A stretch of 64,000 nt of DNA from Ruminococcus sp. (GCF_016287535.1 NZ_JAEFAJ010000008.1:1-64000), one strand, 5' to 3'. Numbered from the stretch's first letter, positions 34,610 to 43,982 are shown. Notes: generated by a model from the sequence alone, not told the origin. Numbers and translations: made by a program.

Positions 34610-36519
34610 TGAGCGACAAATTCAATGAAGTTAGCTCAGAGGCTCAGCGCAGAGCTGAGAAAATAAAGGCTATAAGAAGGTCTATACACGGAGAGGCTGA
34701 GGTCGCTCCCACGACCTATGAGAATAAAACGGAAATCGAACGCACGGAAAGTATATCCGAACGCATATTGAGGGCTAAAGAAAAAAAGCAGTCCACTGCG
34801 GCTGATATACTCGACGAGCTTGACGCTGCTATCGCATATGAAAAGGCTCTGGCTGCAAAGAGAGCTGAAGAGGCTGCAAAAGCCGCTGAATTATCAGCAG
34901 CTAATGCTGCTCCCGATATATCGGATCTTATCCCTGAACTGGGAACTCCTGTTCAGGCAGAGCTGAAGGAGATAGCAGAGGAGATAGCAGGCGACTTTAC
35001 AGATACTGCCGGTACGGCCGCTGAGACAGGCGATCTTACCGGAAATGAGATAGCTGAATACGGTGAATATGTTCCGGAAGAGGCTATTTCATTAAATACT
35101 GACACTGAGGAAGCTGATGATCTCATTTATGAGGATCAGGTCTCTGATACTGTTTATGAGGAAACAGCTCCCGGTGTTGTTTACGGAGACGAAGCTTCAG
35201 ACGTCATTGACGAGGGACAGGCTCCGGACGTTGTTTACGAAGATGAAGCTGCCGGTGTGCTGCCGGAAGATGAAACAGAGCAGGCTGCAGAGGTGACAGA
35301 GCCGGCGGCTGAAGAAATTATACCCGAAAAGAAAGAAGCTGTTACCGGGGGATTCAGTGTGCCTGATGAAAAGCTGCGCACGGATACTGCGGAAACTATT
35401 GATAATAAAGCGGAGATAAGCCCGGCGCCTGCAGAACAGGCTGCTGCTGCGGTCGAAGCTCCTGCGGAAAAGAAAAAACATAAGAAGAAAAGGAAGAAAA
35501 GTCTTAAACAGCGCTTTATCGGGCTTTTCCCTCATAAGGGAGACAGCGTCGGGGAGTGCATAAGAAAAGCTGTGTTCCTTTGCAGCATGATCGCGATAAT
35601 CATCTGCGGCTGCCGCATAGCTGATTATTACTACGACCGCTGGACAAGCAAAAAGAAAAACAACGAGATCATGGAGATATATGATCTCTATGCGGAACGC
35701 GAACCCCAGGTAGTGATCGAGGATACCTCCGAGGGAGACCCGCGCAAGCACTATAACGGTATGCTTGACGGAGCAAGAAAGCTCTATGATATAAACAATG
35801 AGATCGTGGGAGTTATAAATATCCCTGATACTCCTGTCAATAACCCTGTGCTCCAGGCTGAGGACAACGACAAGTACCTCAGAATGAAGTACGATCTCAC
35901 GGAAAATGACGCAGGTGAGATATTCCTCGACTACAGGAACCATTTCGACGACGTGGGAGAGGACGGATACCTTAAATACCCCAATTCCGACAACCTTATA
36001 ATCTACGGACATAATATGTACGACGATCAGATGTTCGGATCACTTAAATATTACATCAGGAACGAGGCGTATTACGGGCTTCACCCCATTATAAACCTCA
36101 GCTCCAACTATGAAAAGTACCAGTACAAGATATTTGCATTTTTCGTACTTGACGCTGCAGATGAAACGGATACAAAGTTCAGATGCTGGGATATGCTGGA
36201 CTTTGCCGATGAGACAGCTTTCTATGACTTTGTCAATGAGGCAAAGAGAAGATCTGTATTCCTCAACGATGTTGATGTTGAATACGGAGATCCTCTGCTC
36301 ACGCTGTTTACTTGCAGTACCTATTTCCCTGATGAAAGGGGAAGACTTATCGTTCTTGCAAGACAGGTCAGAGAAGGTGAGGATCCGTTGAAGGGCACTC
36401 AGCACAGCTGGCTCAATCCGAATCCTAAGTGGCCTACTATCTACTATGCGGATTATCCGAATGAGCACTATGATCCCGACGCAGAATTCATTCCCTACGG
36501 TCCAAAGGGAGGAAAGTGA
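34609..36519 (+). CDS. Class B sortase with a long acidic cytoplasmic region
   Basis: 636 residues. About 290 N-terminal residues are Ala/Glu-rich and probably cytoplasmic, with short repeats such as DVVYEDEA and GVVYGDEA. A Lys-rich stop sequence and one membrane helix (AVFLCSMIAIIICGCRIA) follow at about residue 325. The outer part is a class B sortase with catalytic His near 468 in IIYGHNM, Cys near 569 in LFTCSTY and Arg about ten residues later. The cytoplasmic region is far longer than in typical SrtB and may bind a partner. Next to a second sortase gene. Confidence 0.88.
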   Translation: MSDKFNEVSSEAQRRAEKIKAIRRSIHGEAEVAPTTYENKTEIERTESISERILRAKEKKQSTAADILDELDAAIAYEKALAAKRAEEAAKAAELSAANAAPDISDLIPELGTPVQAELKEIAEEIAGDFTDTAGTAAETGDLTGNEIAEYGEYVPEEAISLNTDTEEADDLIYEDQVSDTVYEETAPGVVYGDEASDVIDEGQAPDVVYEDEAAGVLPEDETEQAAEVTEPAAEEIIPEKKEAVTGGFSVPDEKLRTDTAETIDNKAEISPAPAEQAAAAVEAPAEKKKHKKKRKKSLKQRFIGLFPHKGDSVGECIRKAVFLCSMIAIIICGCRIADYYYDRWTSKKKNNEIMEIYDLYAEREPQVVIEDTSEGDPRKHYNGMLDGARKLYDINNEIVGVINIPDTPVNNPVLQAEDNDKYLRMKYDLTENDAGEIFLDYRNHFDDVGEDGYLKYPNSDNLIIYGHNMYDDQMFGSLKYYIRNEAYYGLHPIINLSSNYEKYQYKIFAFFVLDAADETDTKFRCWDMLDFADETAFYDFVNEAKRRSVFLNDVDVEYGDPLLTLFTCSTYFPDERGRLIVLARQVREGEDPLKGTQHSWLNPNPKWPTIYYADYPNEHYDPDAEFIPYGPKGGK

Positions 36520-36524
36520 CAAGT

Positions 36525-37487
36525 ATGAGCAGATCTATCAAGATAATTTCAGCCTGTGCCGCCTGTGCGGCTGCGCTGGGACTCGGCGCTGTGGCTGTTT
36601 TTCTCAATAACGACAAGAAACAGGTACCGACAATCAGCAAAAGCGAGGAAACGACAGTCCCTGTGGAAACGACCACTGAGCCGCTGATACCGGAAAATCT
36701 CTCGGACAGGTACTCTTACGTTCCTTCAAGAACAGGTGAGTGCGAGAGGACAAAGTCACTTAAACGGCTCAACAAGGATATAATGGGTTATATCAAGATA
36801 GACGGTACACAGGTGGATTACCCGTTCCTGCTGGATCCGGGAGAGCTCAACGGAAGTGACCCGTATTACGGAGAGGGTAGTTATATACCCGATTCCTACT
36901 ATCTTGAAAAGGATATTTTCAGACAGTATTACGACAGGGGAAGCCTGTTTGCGGATTACCGCAATATATTCGGCAGCAATGAAGCCGAGCATTCGGAAAA
37001 CCTTGTTATCTACGGTCATAACTGGTACGACGGCACTATGATGGGCTCCCTCAGAAAATACCGCTCCGGAGCTGATTTTTACAATCAGTACCCCTTTATA
37101 AAGGTTAGCTCCAATTACAGGGATTACGATTACGTTATTTTTGCTTTCCTTGTTACAAGCGGAACCTATGACGCTACAGACTTCCATTACTGGAATATGG
37201 AAGAGATAGACACTGAAGAGGAATTCAACTTCTACATCGACTGCTGTAAACGCTCATGGTGTATAGATACAGGCATAGATGTGAAGTACGGCGATCAGCT
37301 CCTGACCCTCTCTACCTGCTATGCGGACTGGGACAACTCTCGTTTCATAGTCGTGGCAAGAAAGCTCAGGGACGGCGAGGTAGCAGGAGACCTTAATTCA
37401 GTGCAGCATACTGAGGAATTCCTGAAGGCACAGAAGGAAGCTGCTGAAAACGCTGCAAAGCAGGCTGAGGAGCAGCCTCAGCAGTAA
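36525..37487 (+). CDS. Class B sortase, second copy
   Basis: About 320 residues: an N-terminal membrane helix (IISACAACAAALGLGAVAVF), a short Thr/Glu-rich spacer, and a class B sortase domain with His near residue 165 in VIYGHNW and Cys near 265 in LSTCYAD followed by SRFIVVARK. The C-terminal tail is Ala/Gln/Glu-rich. It shares the LVIYGHN-Y/W-D pattern with the preceding sortase, so the pair probably arose by duplication. ATG at 36525 or the in-frame GTG at 36516 may be used; both follow GGGAGG. Confidence 0.88.
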   Translation: MSRSIKIISACAACAAALGLGAVAVFLNNDKKQVPTISKSEETTVPVETTTEPLIPENLSDRYSYVPSRTGECERTKSLKRLNKDIMGYIKIDGTQVDYPFLLDPGELNGSDPYYGEGSYIPDSYYLEKDIFRQYYDRGSLFADYRNIFGSNEAEHSENLVIYGHNWYDGTMMGSLRKYRSGADFYNQYPFIKVSSNYRDYDYVIFAFLVTSGTYDATDFHYWNMEEIDTEEEFNFYIDCCKRSWCIDTGIDVKYGDQLLTLSTCYADWDNSRFIVVARKLRDGEVAGDLNSVQHTEEFLKAQKEAAENAAKQAEEQPQQ

Positions 37488-37520
37488 GCGGCTATACTAT
37501 TATAATAAAAGGAGATCGTT

Positions 37521-38822
37521 ATGAAGGTACAGACAATGCTTAAACGTGCGGCAGCTCTGACTTCCGGCGCCCTGGTCATATCAGCTTCTTCAAGCGTGAC
37601 CATTGCGGAGGAAGATACCACGTTGACCACTACGTCGTCAGTCACTGAGACGGCGACTGCTGATGTAACAACAGCTGCGGGAACGGAAGCAGTTTCTGAA
37701 GTCTCTGACGAAAAAGAGGACAGGGATATCACAATGCCTGAGGACTGGGAAAAAGCTGATGTCAGCGATTACGGTTCCAGTCTTTCGCTTGTAAGCTATG
37801 AGCTTGCTACTCCGGAAATGGCAAAAGTCGGCGAACCTGTTGATCCTTACGCCGGTCTTTCCGAGGAAGAGCGCAAGGCGCTTGAGGAAAGCATTGCTAA
37901 AAAGAAAAACGCTCTCAGAAAGGCTACGCCTACTCTGTCAAAACACGCGGCAACAAGCCATACAAAGGAGCCTACAGTCGTGGAGAGAGTTACCTCCGGT
38001 GCTGCTGTCGGTGATATACCGGCTGAAAGAACAGCTCCGGACGTTGAGGAGCAGCCCGGCAAATTCGCCTTTGTTACCTACGGCTGGGGACACGGCGTCG
38101 GAATGAGCCAGAACGGCGCTAATTTCTACGCGGCTTATGCCGGATGGACTTATCAGGATATCCTGTACCATTACTATCCGGGAACTGAACTGATGAATAC
38201 AGAGGAGACTGAAGAGGAAGAACTCACTATAGCCCATCAGCCTGCAGGAGATACCCTGAAGGTGGTTTCGGAGATCGTTAACCGCGAGGTTGGCGGTAGC
38301 TTCTCCTATGAGGCTATCAAGGCTCAGGCAGTCGCTGTATATACTTATTTGAAATACAACGGAGATGATTCAAGCGATCTCAGAGGCAAGCCTGATCCTC
38401 CGCAGATAGTTATAGACGCCTGCAACGACGTTCTCGGCGAGGCTCTCTTCTACGACGGCAGCTACGCTCTTACAGTGTTCTCCGCTTCGAGCGGCGGCTG
38501 CTCCGCAAACTGCTATGAGGTATTCTACGCTGACTACCCGTATCTCAGAAGCGTGCCCAGCGATTTCGACGCAGCCTTTGATCCTCACTGGGGAACAGTT
38601 ACATATATGAGCGCGGAGGACGTGAAGAAGAAGCTTGAGTCGCTTTATCACGTAACTCTTTCCGATGATCCCGGCAACTGGATCCAGCCTGTATACTCTG
38701 AAGAAACAGGCTATGTCACCGAAGTCTGCATAGACGGTCAGACAACGGTCAAGGGATATCCTTTCTCGCAGAGAATGGGACTGAAATCATCTAAATTCAA
38801 TCTTACATATACATACGATTGA
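37521..38822 (+). CDS. SpoIID/LytB-type protein with circularly permuted domain
   Basis: 433 residues. An export signal (AALTSGALVISASSSVTIA) and a Thr-rich then charged region precede the catalytic domain. The SpoIID motif GWGHGVGMSQ lies at residues 187-196, followed by YHYYPGT. The segment that normally opens a SpoIID domain, with catalytic Glu in VNREVGG and the helix AIKAQAVAVYTYL, comes afterwards, at about 250-276; the domain ends with FSQRMGLKSSKF, which usually comes just before GWGHG. SpoIID proteins are lytic transglycosylases acting on glycan strands. It follows the two sortase genes by 33 bp. Confidence 0.9.
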   Translation: MKVQTMLKRAAALTSGALVISASSSVTIAEEDTTLTTTSSVTETATADVTTAAGTEAVSEVSDEKEDRDITMPEDWEKADVSDYGSSLSLVSYELATPEMAKVGEPVDPYAGLSEEERKALEESIAKKKNALRKATPTLSKHAATSHTKEPTVVERVTSGAAVGDIPAERTAPDVEEQPGKFAFVTYGWGHGVGMSQNGANFYAAYAGWTYQDILYHYYPGTELMNTEETEEEELTIAHQPAGDTLKVVSEIVNREVGGSFSYEAIKAQAVAVYTYLKYNGDDSSDLRGKPDPPQIVIDACNDVLGEALFYDGSYALTVFSASSGGCSANCYEVFYADYPYLRSVPSDFDAAFDPHWGTVTYMSAEDVKKKLESLYHVTLSDDPGNWIQPVYSEETGYVTEVCIDGQTTVKGYPFSQRMGLKSSKFNLTYTYD

Positions 38823-38859
38823 TAAAACGGCTCAGTGCCGTATACGAACATAGAACAAA

Positions 38860-38920
38860 AGAAATAAGTCTTTGGGTATCAGTGGGGCAGGTGTCTCATC
38901 GTATTCAGAGACTTATTTCT
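38860..38920 (+). terminator. Terminator-like hairpin after the SpoIID gene
   Basis: A perfect 12-bp stem, AGAAATAAGTCT (38860-38871) with AGACTTATTTCT (38909-38920), encloses a 37-base loop and is followed by CCTTTTG. The large loop makes efficiency uncertain. Confidence 0.55.
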
Positions 38921-38927
38921 CCTTTTG

Positions 38928-38995
38928 GGTGATGAAAGGTGAAGCCAAGAGGTGAAAAATTCCTTGAAATTATCCGAAAAGGTGAAAAAAGGTGA
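38928..38995 (+). promoter_or_regulatory. Upstream cluster of GGTGA boxes (candidate MraZ sites)
   Basis: GGTGA begins at 38928, 38938, 38951, 38981 and 38991. Two pairs are exactly 10 bp apart. The cluster lies about 130-195 bp upstream of the mraZ promoter and copies the boxes found at the promoter. The stretch 38996-39122 between the clusters is AT-rich with no other feature I can name. Confidence 0.65.
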
Positions 38996-39122
38996 AATTA
39001 CTGAAAAATATTTAACGAAAAAGAAAACGTTTGTTTCTTTTCTTGCTAACCGCAAGTTAATGATTGAACAAAATCGACGAAATATCTTTGATTTTGTGGA
39101 GAAAAATCATTGAAAACACGAA

Positions 39123-39151
39123 TTGTTTTTTTGCTCTATTAATGCTAAAAT
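39123..39151 (+). promoter_or_regulatory. Promoter of the division and cell wall cluster
   Basis: -35 TTGTTT (39123-39128), 17 bp, -10 TAAAAT (39146-39151). Transcription would start near 39158, directly at the first downstream GGTGA box. Confidence 0.7.
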
Positions 39152-39159
39152 AGGTTTAG

Positions 39160-39204
39160 GGTGAAAAAAGGTGATTGGATGTGAAATTTTCCAAAAAGTG
39201 GTGA
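39160..39204 (+). promoter_or_regulatory. MraZ operator: helically phased GGTGA boxes
   Basis: GGTGA at 39160, 39170 and 39200 and TGTGA at 39180: exactly 10-bp steps with the 39190 step missing. They span the transcription start and leader. MraZ is known to repress its own promoter by binding short direct repeats about one helical turn apart, so these are the likely sites. Confidence 0.78.
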
Positions 39205-39242
39205 ATCATTCCTGAGGTTACAAGAAAGGAAGGCGAAGTTCT

Positions 39243-39674
39243 ATGACAGATCTGTTATGCGGTACATATTACCCCAGCATAGATCAGAAGGGTCGTATGA
39301 GCTTCCCCACAAAGCTGCGAGAGATACTCGGAGCTGAATTCTTCCTTTGTCAGGGACATGATGACGCTTACATCGCCGTTTACTCGCCGGAAGCATTTCA
39401 GGACTACTGTGATAAGCTTTATTCCATAACAGGCAAGAAGGGCGCCGACATCAGGCGTAAGCTCCTTGCAGGTGCGGATAAGCAGACCCCCGATAAGCAG
39501 GGACGTATATTTATCACACAGCAGCTCAGGGATCACGCCGGGATCACCGATGAGGTGGTCGTTATCGGCTCAAACAACAGAGCTGAGATATGGAATAAGT
39601 CCAAGTGGGAAGAATTCAACAGTGGCATCAGTCAGGAAGAGATCAACGAGGCACTCGAGGATCTTGTTATCTGA
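39243..39674 (+). CDS. mraZ: Transcriptional regulator MraZ
   Basis: 143 residues with two AbrB-like MraZ repeats: YYPSIDQKGRMSFPTKLRE and later KQTPDKQGRIFITQQLRDH. It forms a ring-shaped oligomer that binds direct repeats upstream of its own gene and controls the cluster. First gene of the division cluster; AAAGGAAGG lies before the ATG. Confidence 0.96.
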   Translation: MTDLLCGTYYPSIDQKGRMSFPTKLREILGAEFFLCQGHDDAYIAVYSPEAFQDYCDKLYSITGKKGADIRRKLLAGADKQTPDKQGRIFITQQLRDHAGITDEVVVIGSNNRAEIWNKSKWEEFNSGISQEEINEALEDLVI

Positions 39675-39733
39675 TGCGGACGTTTTTGCCTTCGTTGCCG
39701 ATATAACGTCGGCTGTAAGGAGAGAATTGTTTA

Positions 39734-40675
39734 ATGGAATTCAGCCATATACCTGTAATGCTTGAGGAATGTATCGAAGGACTTGACATTCGTCCCGACG
39801 GTATCTATGTTGACGGTACCGCAGGAGGAGCAGGTCATTCCTCTGCAATTGCAGCCCGCCTCGGTGAAAAGGGCAGGCTCATCGCTCTTGACAGAGATCC
39901 GGACGCAGTCGCTGTAGCGACACAGCGTCTGTCTGTATACCCAAATGCAAGGGTGTTCCACAGGAATTACTCTGAGATAAGAGCGGTCCTCGATGAACTT
40001 GATATCGACTATGCCGACGGTATCCTTATGGATCTTGGCGTTTCGTCATTTCAGCTTGACGAGGGAAGCAGAGGCTTTTCTTACCACTCTGACGCTCCGC
40101 TCGATATGAGAATGAGCAAGGAGGGAATGAGCGCAGCCGATGTTGTGAATAACTTTTCGGAAGCTGAGCTTGCAAAAATTATATTTGAGTACGGAGAAGA
40201 AAAATTCTCCAGAAGAATAGCTTCAAATATCATTAAGGCAAGGGAAGATTCACCGATAGAAACAACATTGCAGCTTGCGGACATCATAAGAGAAAGCGTT
40301 CCTCAGAAAGCGAGACGTGAAAAGAACCCTTGTAAGAAGACCTTTCAGGCAATAAGAATAGCTGTCAACGGAGAATTCGAGCACCTTGAAAAAGGACTTG
40401 AGGAGGCTTTCTTCAGTCTGAGGGCAGGCGGTCGCCTTGCAGTAATAACCTTCCATTCCCTTGAAGACAGACTTGTAAAACAGAAGTTTGCGGAATGGTG
40501 CAGAGGCTGTATTTGTCCGCCGGATTTTCCCCAGTGTGTATGCGGACGCAAGCCGCAGGGAAAACTTGTGAACAGAAAGCCCTTGGAGGCTAAAGAACAA
40601 GAACTCGAAAGAAACAACAGAAGCAGAAGCGCAAAGCTCAGAATAATAGAAAGGAGTGCGGAAAGCAATGGCTGA
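39734..40675 (+). CDS. rsmH: 16S rRNA m4C1402 methyltransferase RsmH
   Basis: 313 residues. HIPVMLEECIEGL at the start, SAM-binding YVDGTAGGAGHSSAIAARL near residue 28, and VSSFQLDEGSRGFSY with the C-terminal HSLEDRLVK and SRSAKLRIIER. It N4-methylates C1402 in the ribosomal P site. Its position after mraZ is typical. The gene overlaps ftsL by eight bases. Confidence 0.96.
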   Translation: MEFSHIPVMLEECIEGLDIRPDGIYVDGTAGGAGHSSAIAARLGEKGRLIALDRDPDAVAVATQRLSVYPNARVFHRNYSEIRAVLDELDIDYADGILMDLGVSSFQLDEGSRGFSYHSDAPLDMRMSKEGMSAADVVNNFSEAELAKIIFEYGEEKFSRRIASNIIKAREDSPIETTLQLADIIRESVPQKARREKNPCKKTFQAIRIAVNGEFEHLEKGLEEAFFSLRAGGRLAVITFHSLEDRLVKQKFAEWCRGCICPPDFPQCVCGRKPQGKLVNRKPLEAKEQELERNNRSRSAKLRIIERSAESNG

Positions 40676-41168
40676 AAACACTGTACGCTATTATAACTAC
40701 GAAAGCTATGACGATGCAGGCTCGGACGAGACAACCGGAACAGGCGACGTTATGCGTGATGGAACTGAGCGTAAGACCGAGATACAGATGAGAAAGAATG
40801 AAGCCCGCAGCGGCTCCGTGATGATGATCATATTTGTATCCCTTCTGGCAGCCGCACTGCTTGGCTCGGTCATCTATTCGCTTGACAAGCGCAATACAAT
40901 GTACAACAAGGTATTCGCCCTGAACGAGAAGCTCGATAGCGCCGCAGCCGAAAATGTAAGACTCCAGTCTGAACTTGAAGGCAAGGTTTCTGCCAAGAGT
41001 ATTGAGGAATATGCAAGATCTCTTGGAATGGAGAAGATAAACTCCTCACAGATAAATTATATTGCCATACAGACGGACGACGTCGTAACTATTCCTGAGC
41101 AGGAAAAAGGTCTGATAGCGAAAATAAAGTCCTTTTTCGACAAGTGCGTGGAATATTTCAGAGGGTAG
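40668..41168 (+). CDS. ftsL: FtsL/DivIC-like septum protein
   Basis: About 166 residues: a 50-residue charged cytoplasmic part, one membrane helix (VMMIIFVSLLAAALLGSVIYSL), and a short coiled coil (NEKLDSAAAENVRLQSELEG) outside, followed by a conserved YARSLGM. It would join FtsQ and DivIC-type partners to activate FtsW and the septal PBP. ATG at 40668 follows AAAGGAG; identification rests on topology and position. Confidence 0.85.
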   Translation: MAENTVRYYNYESYDDAGSDETTGTGDVMRDGTERKTEIQMRKNEARSGSVMMIIFVSLLAAALLGSVIYSLDKRNTMYNKVFALNEKLDSAAAENVRLQSELEGKVSAKSIEEYARSLGMEKINSSQINYIAIQTDDVVTIPEQEKGLIAKIKSFFDKCVEYFRG

Positions 41169-41301
41169 TACCAATATAAATATAACAACGGACTGCCTGT
41201 ATAAAATGAACACTATCGGCGAAACAAAATATATATAAATGCCGAAGTTATATGTAGAACAAGGAGATACAGCGGGTGATCGTAATAACGGAATCGCAGT
41301 T

Positions 41302-41331
41302 CCCGGATCCGGGCGGAATAAAGGATCCGGG
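41302..41331 (+). other. GC-rich hairpin in the ftsL-PBP gap
   Basis: CCCGGATCC (41302-41310) and GGATCCGGG (41323-41331) form a perfect 9-bp stem with no T-run. The surrounding gap 41169-41481 (313 bp) holds no gene I can support and no clear promoter; the hairpin and flanking GCAGTTCC copies (about 41296 and 41336) suggest an mRNA control or processing site. Confidence 0.5.
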
Positions 41332-41481
41332 AGCGGCAGTTCCACGCTTGAATAGCGATAAATCCTTCGTCGTATCAAAAGAAAGGACATCCCAGAAAAA
41401 AATAAGATGTTCAGAGGCGGGGCATATAAATACCCTGCCTTTATTTATTTATACAGATCATCACGGAAGGAAGATTTTTCA

Positions 41482-43902
41482 GTGATAAATACAAATCCGT
41501 CAAAGGCCATGAAGTTCAGGACGAAATTCGTAATGACGGCTGTATTCAGCGTACTCTTCGTGGCAGTTGCTGCGAATTTTTTCAAGATATCGGTCCTCGA
41601 TAACAAGAAATATCAGAATATGGCAAATAATCAGCACTTTGCCTCTATGACGATATCAGCCCACAGAGGCTCTATATATGATTCAAAGGGCGTGGCTCTC
41701 GCAAAGAGCGCTACAGTGTATACAGTCTTTGTTGATCCCAAGCAGTTCAGCGAGGACGTAAAAAGGCTCCAGAATCGCATAGACAAGAGAAATCTTGACA
41801 AGGCAAACGGCAATTATGTGCCTAAGTTTGACGAGGAAGGAAACGAGCTCGATGTGCTGCCGGCTTCTTCAGATGAGTTTGTGGCAAAGGCTACAGAGTT
41901 CATATCCATAAAGCTTGAAATTGCTCAGAGCAAGTTCTCGGCGGCGCTGAAAGCGGATACACAGTACAAGGAACTGAAGAGCAAGGTGGAAAAATCCATT
42001 GTCGATGATATTAACGAGTATTTTGACAATATGGGATTTGTTTCCATAGGCTATGTCGAGGATACAAAGCGCTACTATCCTCAGGAGGATCTCGCGGCAA
42101 GCGTTGTCGGATATACGAACGGAAATATATTCTACGGCGTGGAAGCCTCCTACAACAAGTATCTTTCCGGCGTTGACGGCAGAACTATATCTGCCAAGGA
42201 CTCCCACGGAAACGCTCTTCCGTACAAGTATTCAAAGACATATGATCCCAAGGACGGTTCGGACGTGTATCTCACCATCGACAGAGAGATACAGTACATA
42301 CTTGAAAAAAATCTCAAGAAAATGTGCGATGAGCATTATATAAAGAACCGTGCCTGTGCTATACTCATGAATCCCAAGACAGGCGCTGTACTGGGTATGG
42401 CGCAGTATCCGAGCTATGACCTCAACAAGCCCGAAGAGATAAACACCGATATGCTGTATCAGAAGGTATACGCAGAAAAGGCGATATATAATCCCACCAA
42501 GGAAGACGAGGAGAAATACGAGTCAGAGGTGCTCGAAAGGCAGAAGAGAAACAAGTGCATCAGCGAGCGCTACGAACCCGGTTCGGTGTTCAAGATAATA
42601 ACAGCTGCAGCAACACTTGAAGAAAAAACAATAGATACGGAGACATGGACCCATTACTGCAGCGGCGTTGAATGGTTCAAGGACGGTGATAAGGACTTCC
42701 CTATACATTGTCACGAAACAGGCGGACATAAAGTCGAGACATTTCAGCAGGCTCTTACGGATTCCTGCAATCCGGCGTTTATGGCGCTCGGAAAGCTGCT
42801 CGGCGCAGAGAAATTCCACAGCTATTTTGAAGCCTTCGGATTCAAGGAGGAAACAGGCATAGATCTTCCTGCGGAGGCTGTCGGCGATATACCTCCGCTT
42901 GTAAAAACTGAAGGCAGAGAGGCAATGACCCATATCGACCTTGCATATTCCTCATTCGGACAGTGCGAGACTGTTACTGCCATAGAACTCATAACAGCGT
43001 GCAGTGCCGCTGTAAACGGCGGTTATCTCCTCCAGCCCTATGTTGTTGACAGAGTAGTTGACGGCGACGGCAATATAGTTCTGAAAAACGAACGCACCGT
43101 AAGACGTCAGGTCATATCCGAGGACACCTCCGCTAAAATGCGTGAGGCTCTTGAAACGGTCGTTGTCGATAACCAGAAGGGCAATGTTTATATCAAGGGC
43201 TATGCTATCGGCGGAAAATCCGGTACATCGGAAAGACGAAGCGAACCGGAAGTAGTGCGCAATCTGAACGATAATAACATAACCGAAGGAAACGGTCTTG
43301 AGTACGGAGCTTCATATATATGCTTCACTCCTGCTGACGATCCGGAACTGATACTTCTTGTGCTTGCGGATATGCCGGACAACTCACCGGGTGCTTATTA
43401 CGGAAGCGGCGTTGCAAAGCCGTGCGCGGCTGATATGCTCGACGAGCTCCTGCCTTATCTCGGAATGAGTCCGGAGTATAACGAGGAAGAACTCAAAAAC
43501 CTTGACATAAATGTGCCTCAGCTCACGGGTTCGAGCATTGACGACGCTGTAAGGATACTGGACGAAAAGGGCGTAAAGCACGTTGAGTACGGAAACGGTA
43601 TCGAAGTCGTTGAGCAGTCTCCGCTGACCGGCAGAACTATGGCCAAGGACGGCTGTATATACCTTTATACGGAAAAGTATACTGAAAGCGAGAAGATGGT
43701 ACAGGTACCGTTTATCGTGGGCTGCTCTATGGAAGTAGCGAATCAGTCGCTGAGCCAGGCAGGTCTCAATTATATCGCAAAGGGAGTCCTGAACGTGCAG
43801 GACGGAGCATACGTAAAGAAACAGAGCTACGCCGGAGGGACGATGGTGCCAAAGGGAACAGTCGTGGAACTGGAATTTGAAACCGAAACATTTACCGACT
43901 GA
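41482..43902 (+). CDS. ftsI: Class B penicillin-binding protein with two PASTA domains (FtsI/SpoVD type)
   Basis: About 806 residues. N-terminal membrane helix (FVMTAVFSVLFVAVAANFF), dimerisation domain, transpeptidase domain with catalytic Ser near residue 368 in PGSVFK, SCN in LTDSCNPAF and KSGT in GGKSGTSE, then two C-terminal PASTA domains starting near VPQLTGSSIDDA and VPFIVGCSMEVA. It crosslinks septal peptidoglycan with FtsW. GTG at 41482 follows AAGGAAG; the upstream in-frame ATG at 41407 lacks a ribosome site. Division FtsI and sporulation SpoVD cannot be told apart by sequence alone, but position supports division. Confidence 0.92.
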   Translation: MINTNPSKAMKFRTKFVMTAVFSVLFVAVAANFFKISVLDNKKYQNMANNQHFASMTISAHRGSIYDSKGVALAKSATVYTVFVDPKQFSEDVKRLQNRIDKRNLDKANGNYVPKFDEEGNELDVLPASSDEFVAKATEFISIKLEIAQSKFSAALKADTQYKELKSKVEKSIVDDINEYFDNMGFVSIGYVEDTKRYYPQEDLAASVVGYTNGNIFYGVEASYNKYLSGVDGRTISAKDSHGNALPYKYSKTYDPKDGSDVYLTIDREIQYILEKNLKKMCDEHYIKNRACAILMNPKTGAVLGMAQYPSYDLNKPEEINTDMLYQKVYAEKAIYNPTKEDEEKYESEVLERQKRNKCISERYEPGSVFKIITAAATLEEKTIDTETWTHYCSGVEWFKDGDKDFPIHCHETGGHKVETFQQALTDSCNPAFMALGKLLGAEKFHSYFEAFGFKEETGIDLPAEAVGDIPPLVKTEGREAMTHIDLAYSSFGQCETVTAIELITACSAAVNGGYLLQPYVVDRVVDGDGNIVLKNERTVRRQVISEDTSAKMREALETVVVDNQKGNVYIKGYAIGGKSGTSERRSEPEVVRNLNDNNITEGNGLEYGASYICFTPADDPELILLVLADMPDNSPGAYYGSGVAKPCAADMLDELLPYLGMSPEYNEEELKNLDINVPQLTGSSIDDAVRILDEKGVKHVEYGNGIEVVEQSPLTGRTMAKDGCIYLYTEKYTESEKMVQVPFIVGCSMEVANQSLSQAGLNYIAKGVLNVQDGAYVKKQSYAGGTMVPKGTVVELEFETETFTD

Positions 43903-43982
43903 CAAAATGAACGCGGTATATTTTCAGCGGATATCATAAACATAATAAAGAAAGAGAAGCAGAAAGACAGGAGGCAGACAAG

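Noticed and set aside
41407-41481. N-terminal extension of the PASTA-type PBP
   Set aside because: The ATG at 41407 has no ribosome site, while GTG at 41482 follows AAGGAAG and gives the usual short cytoplasmic start.
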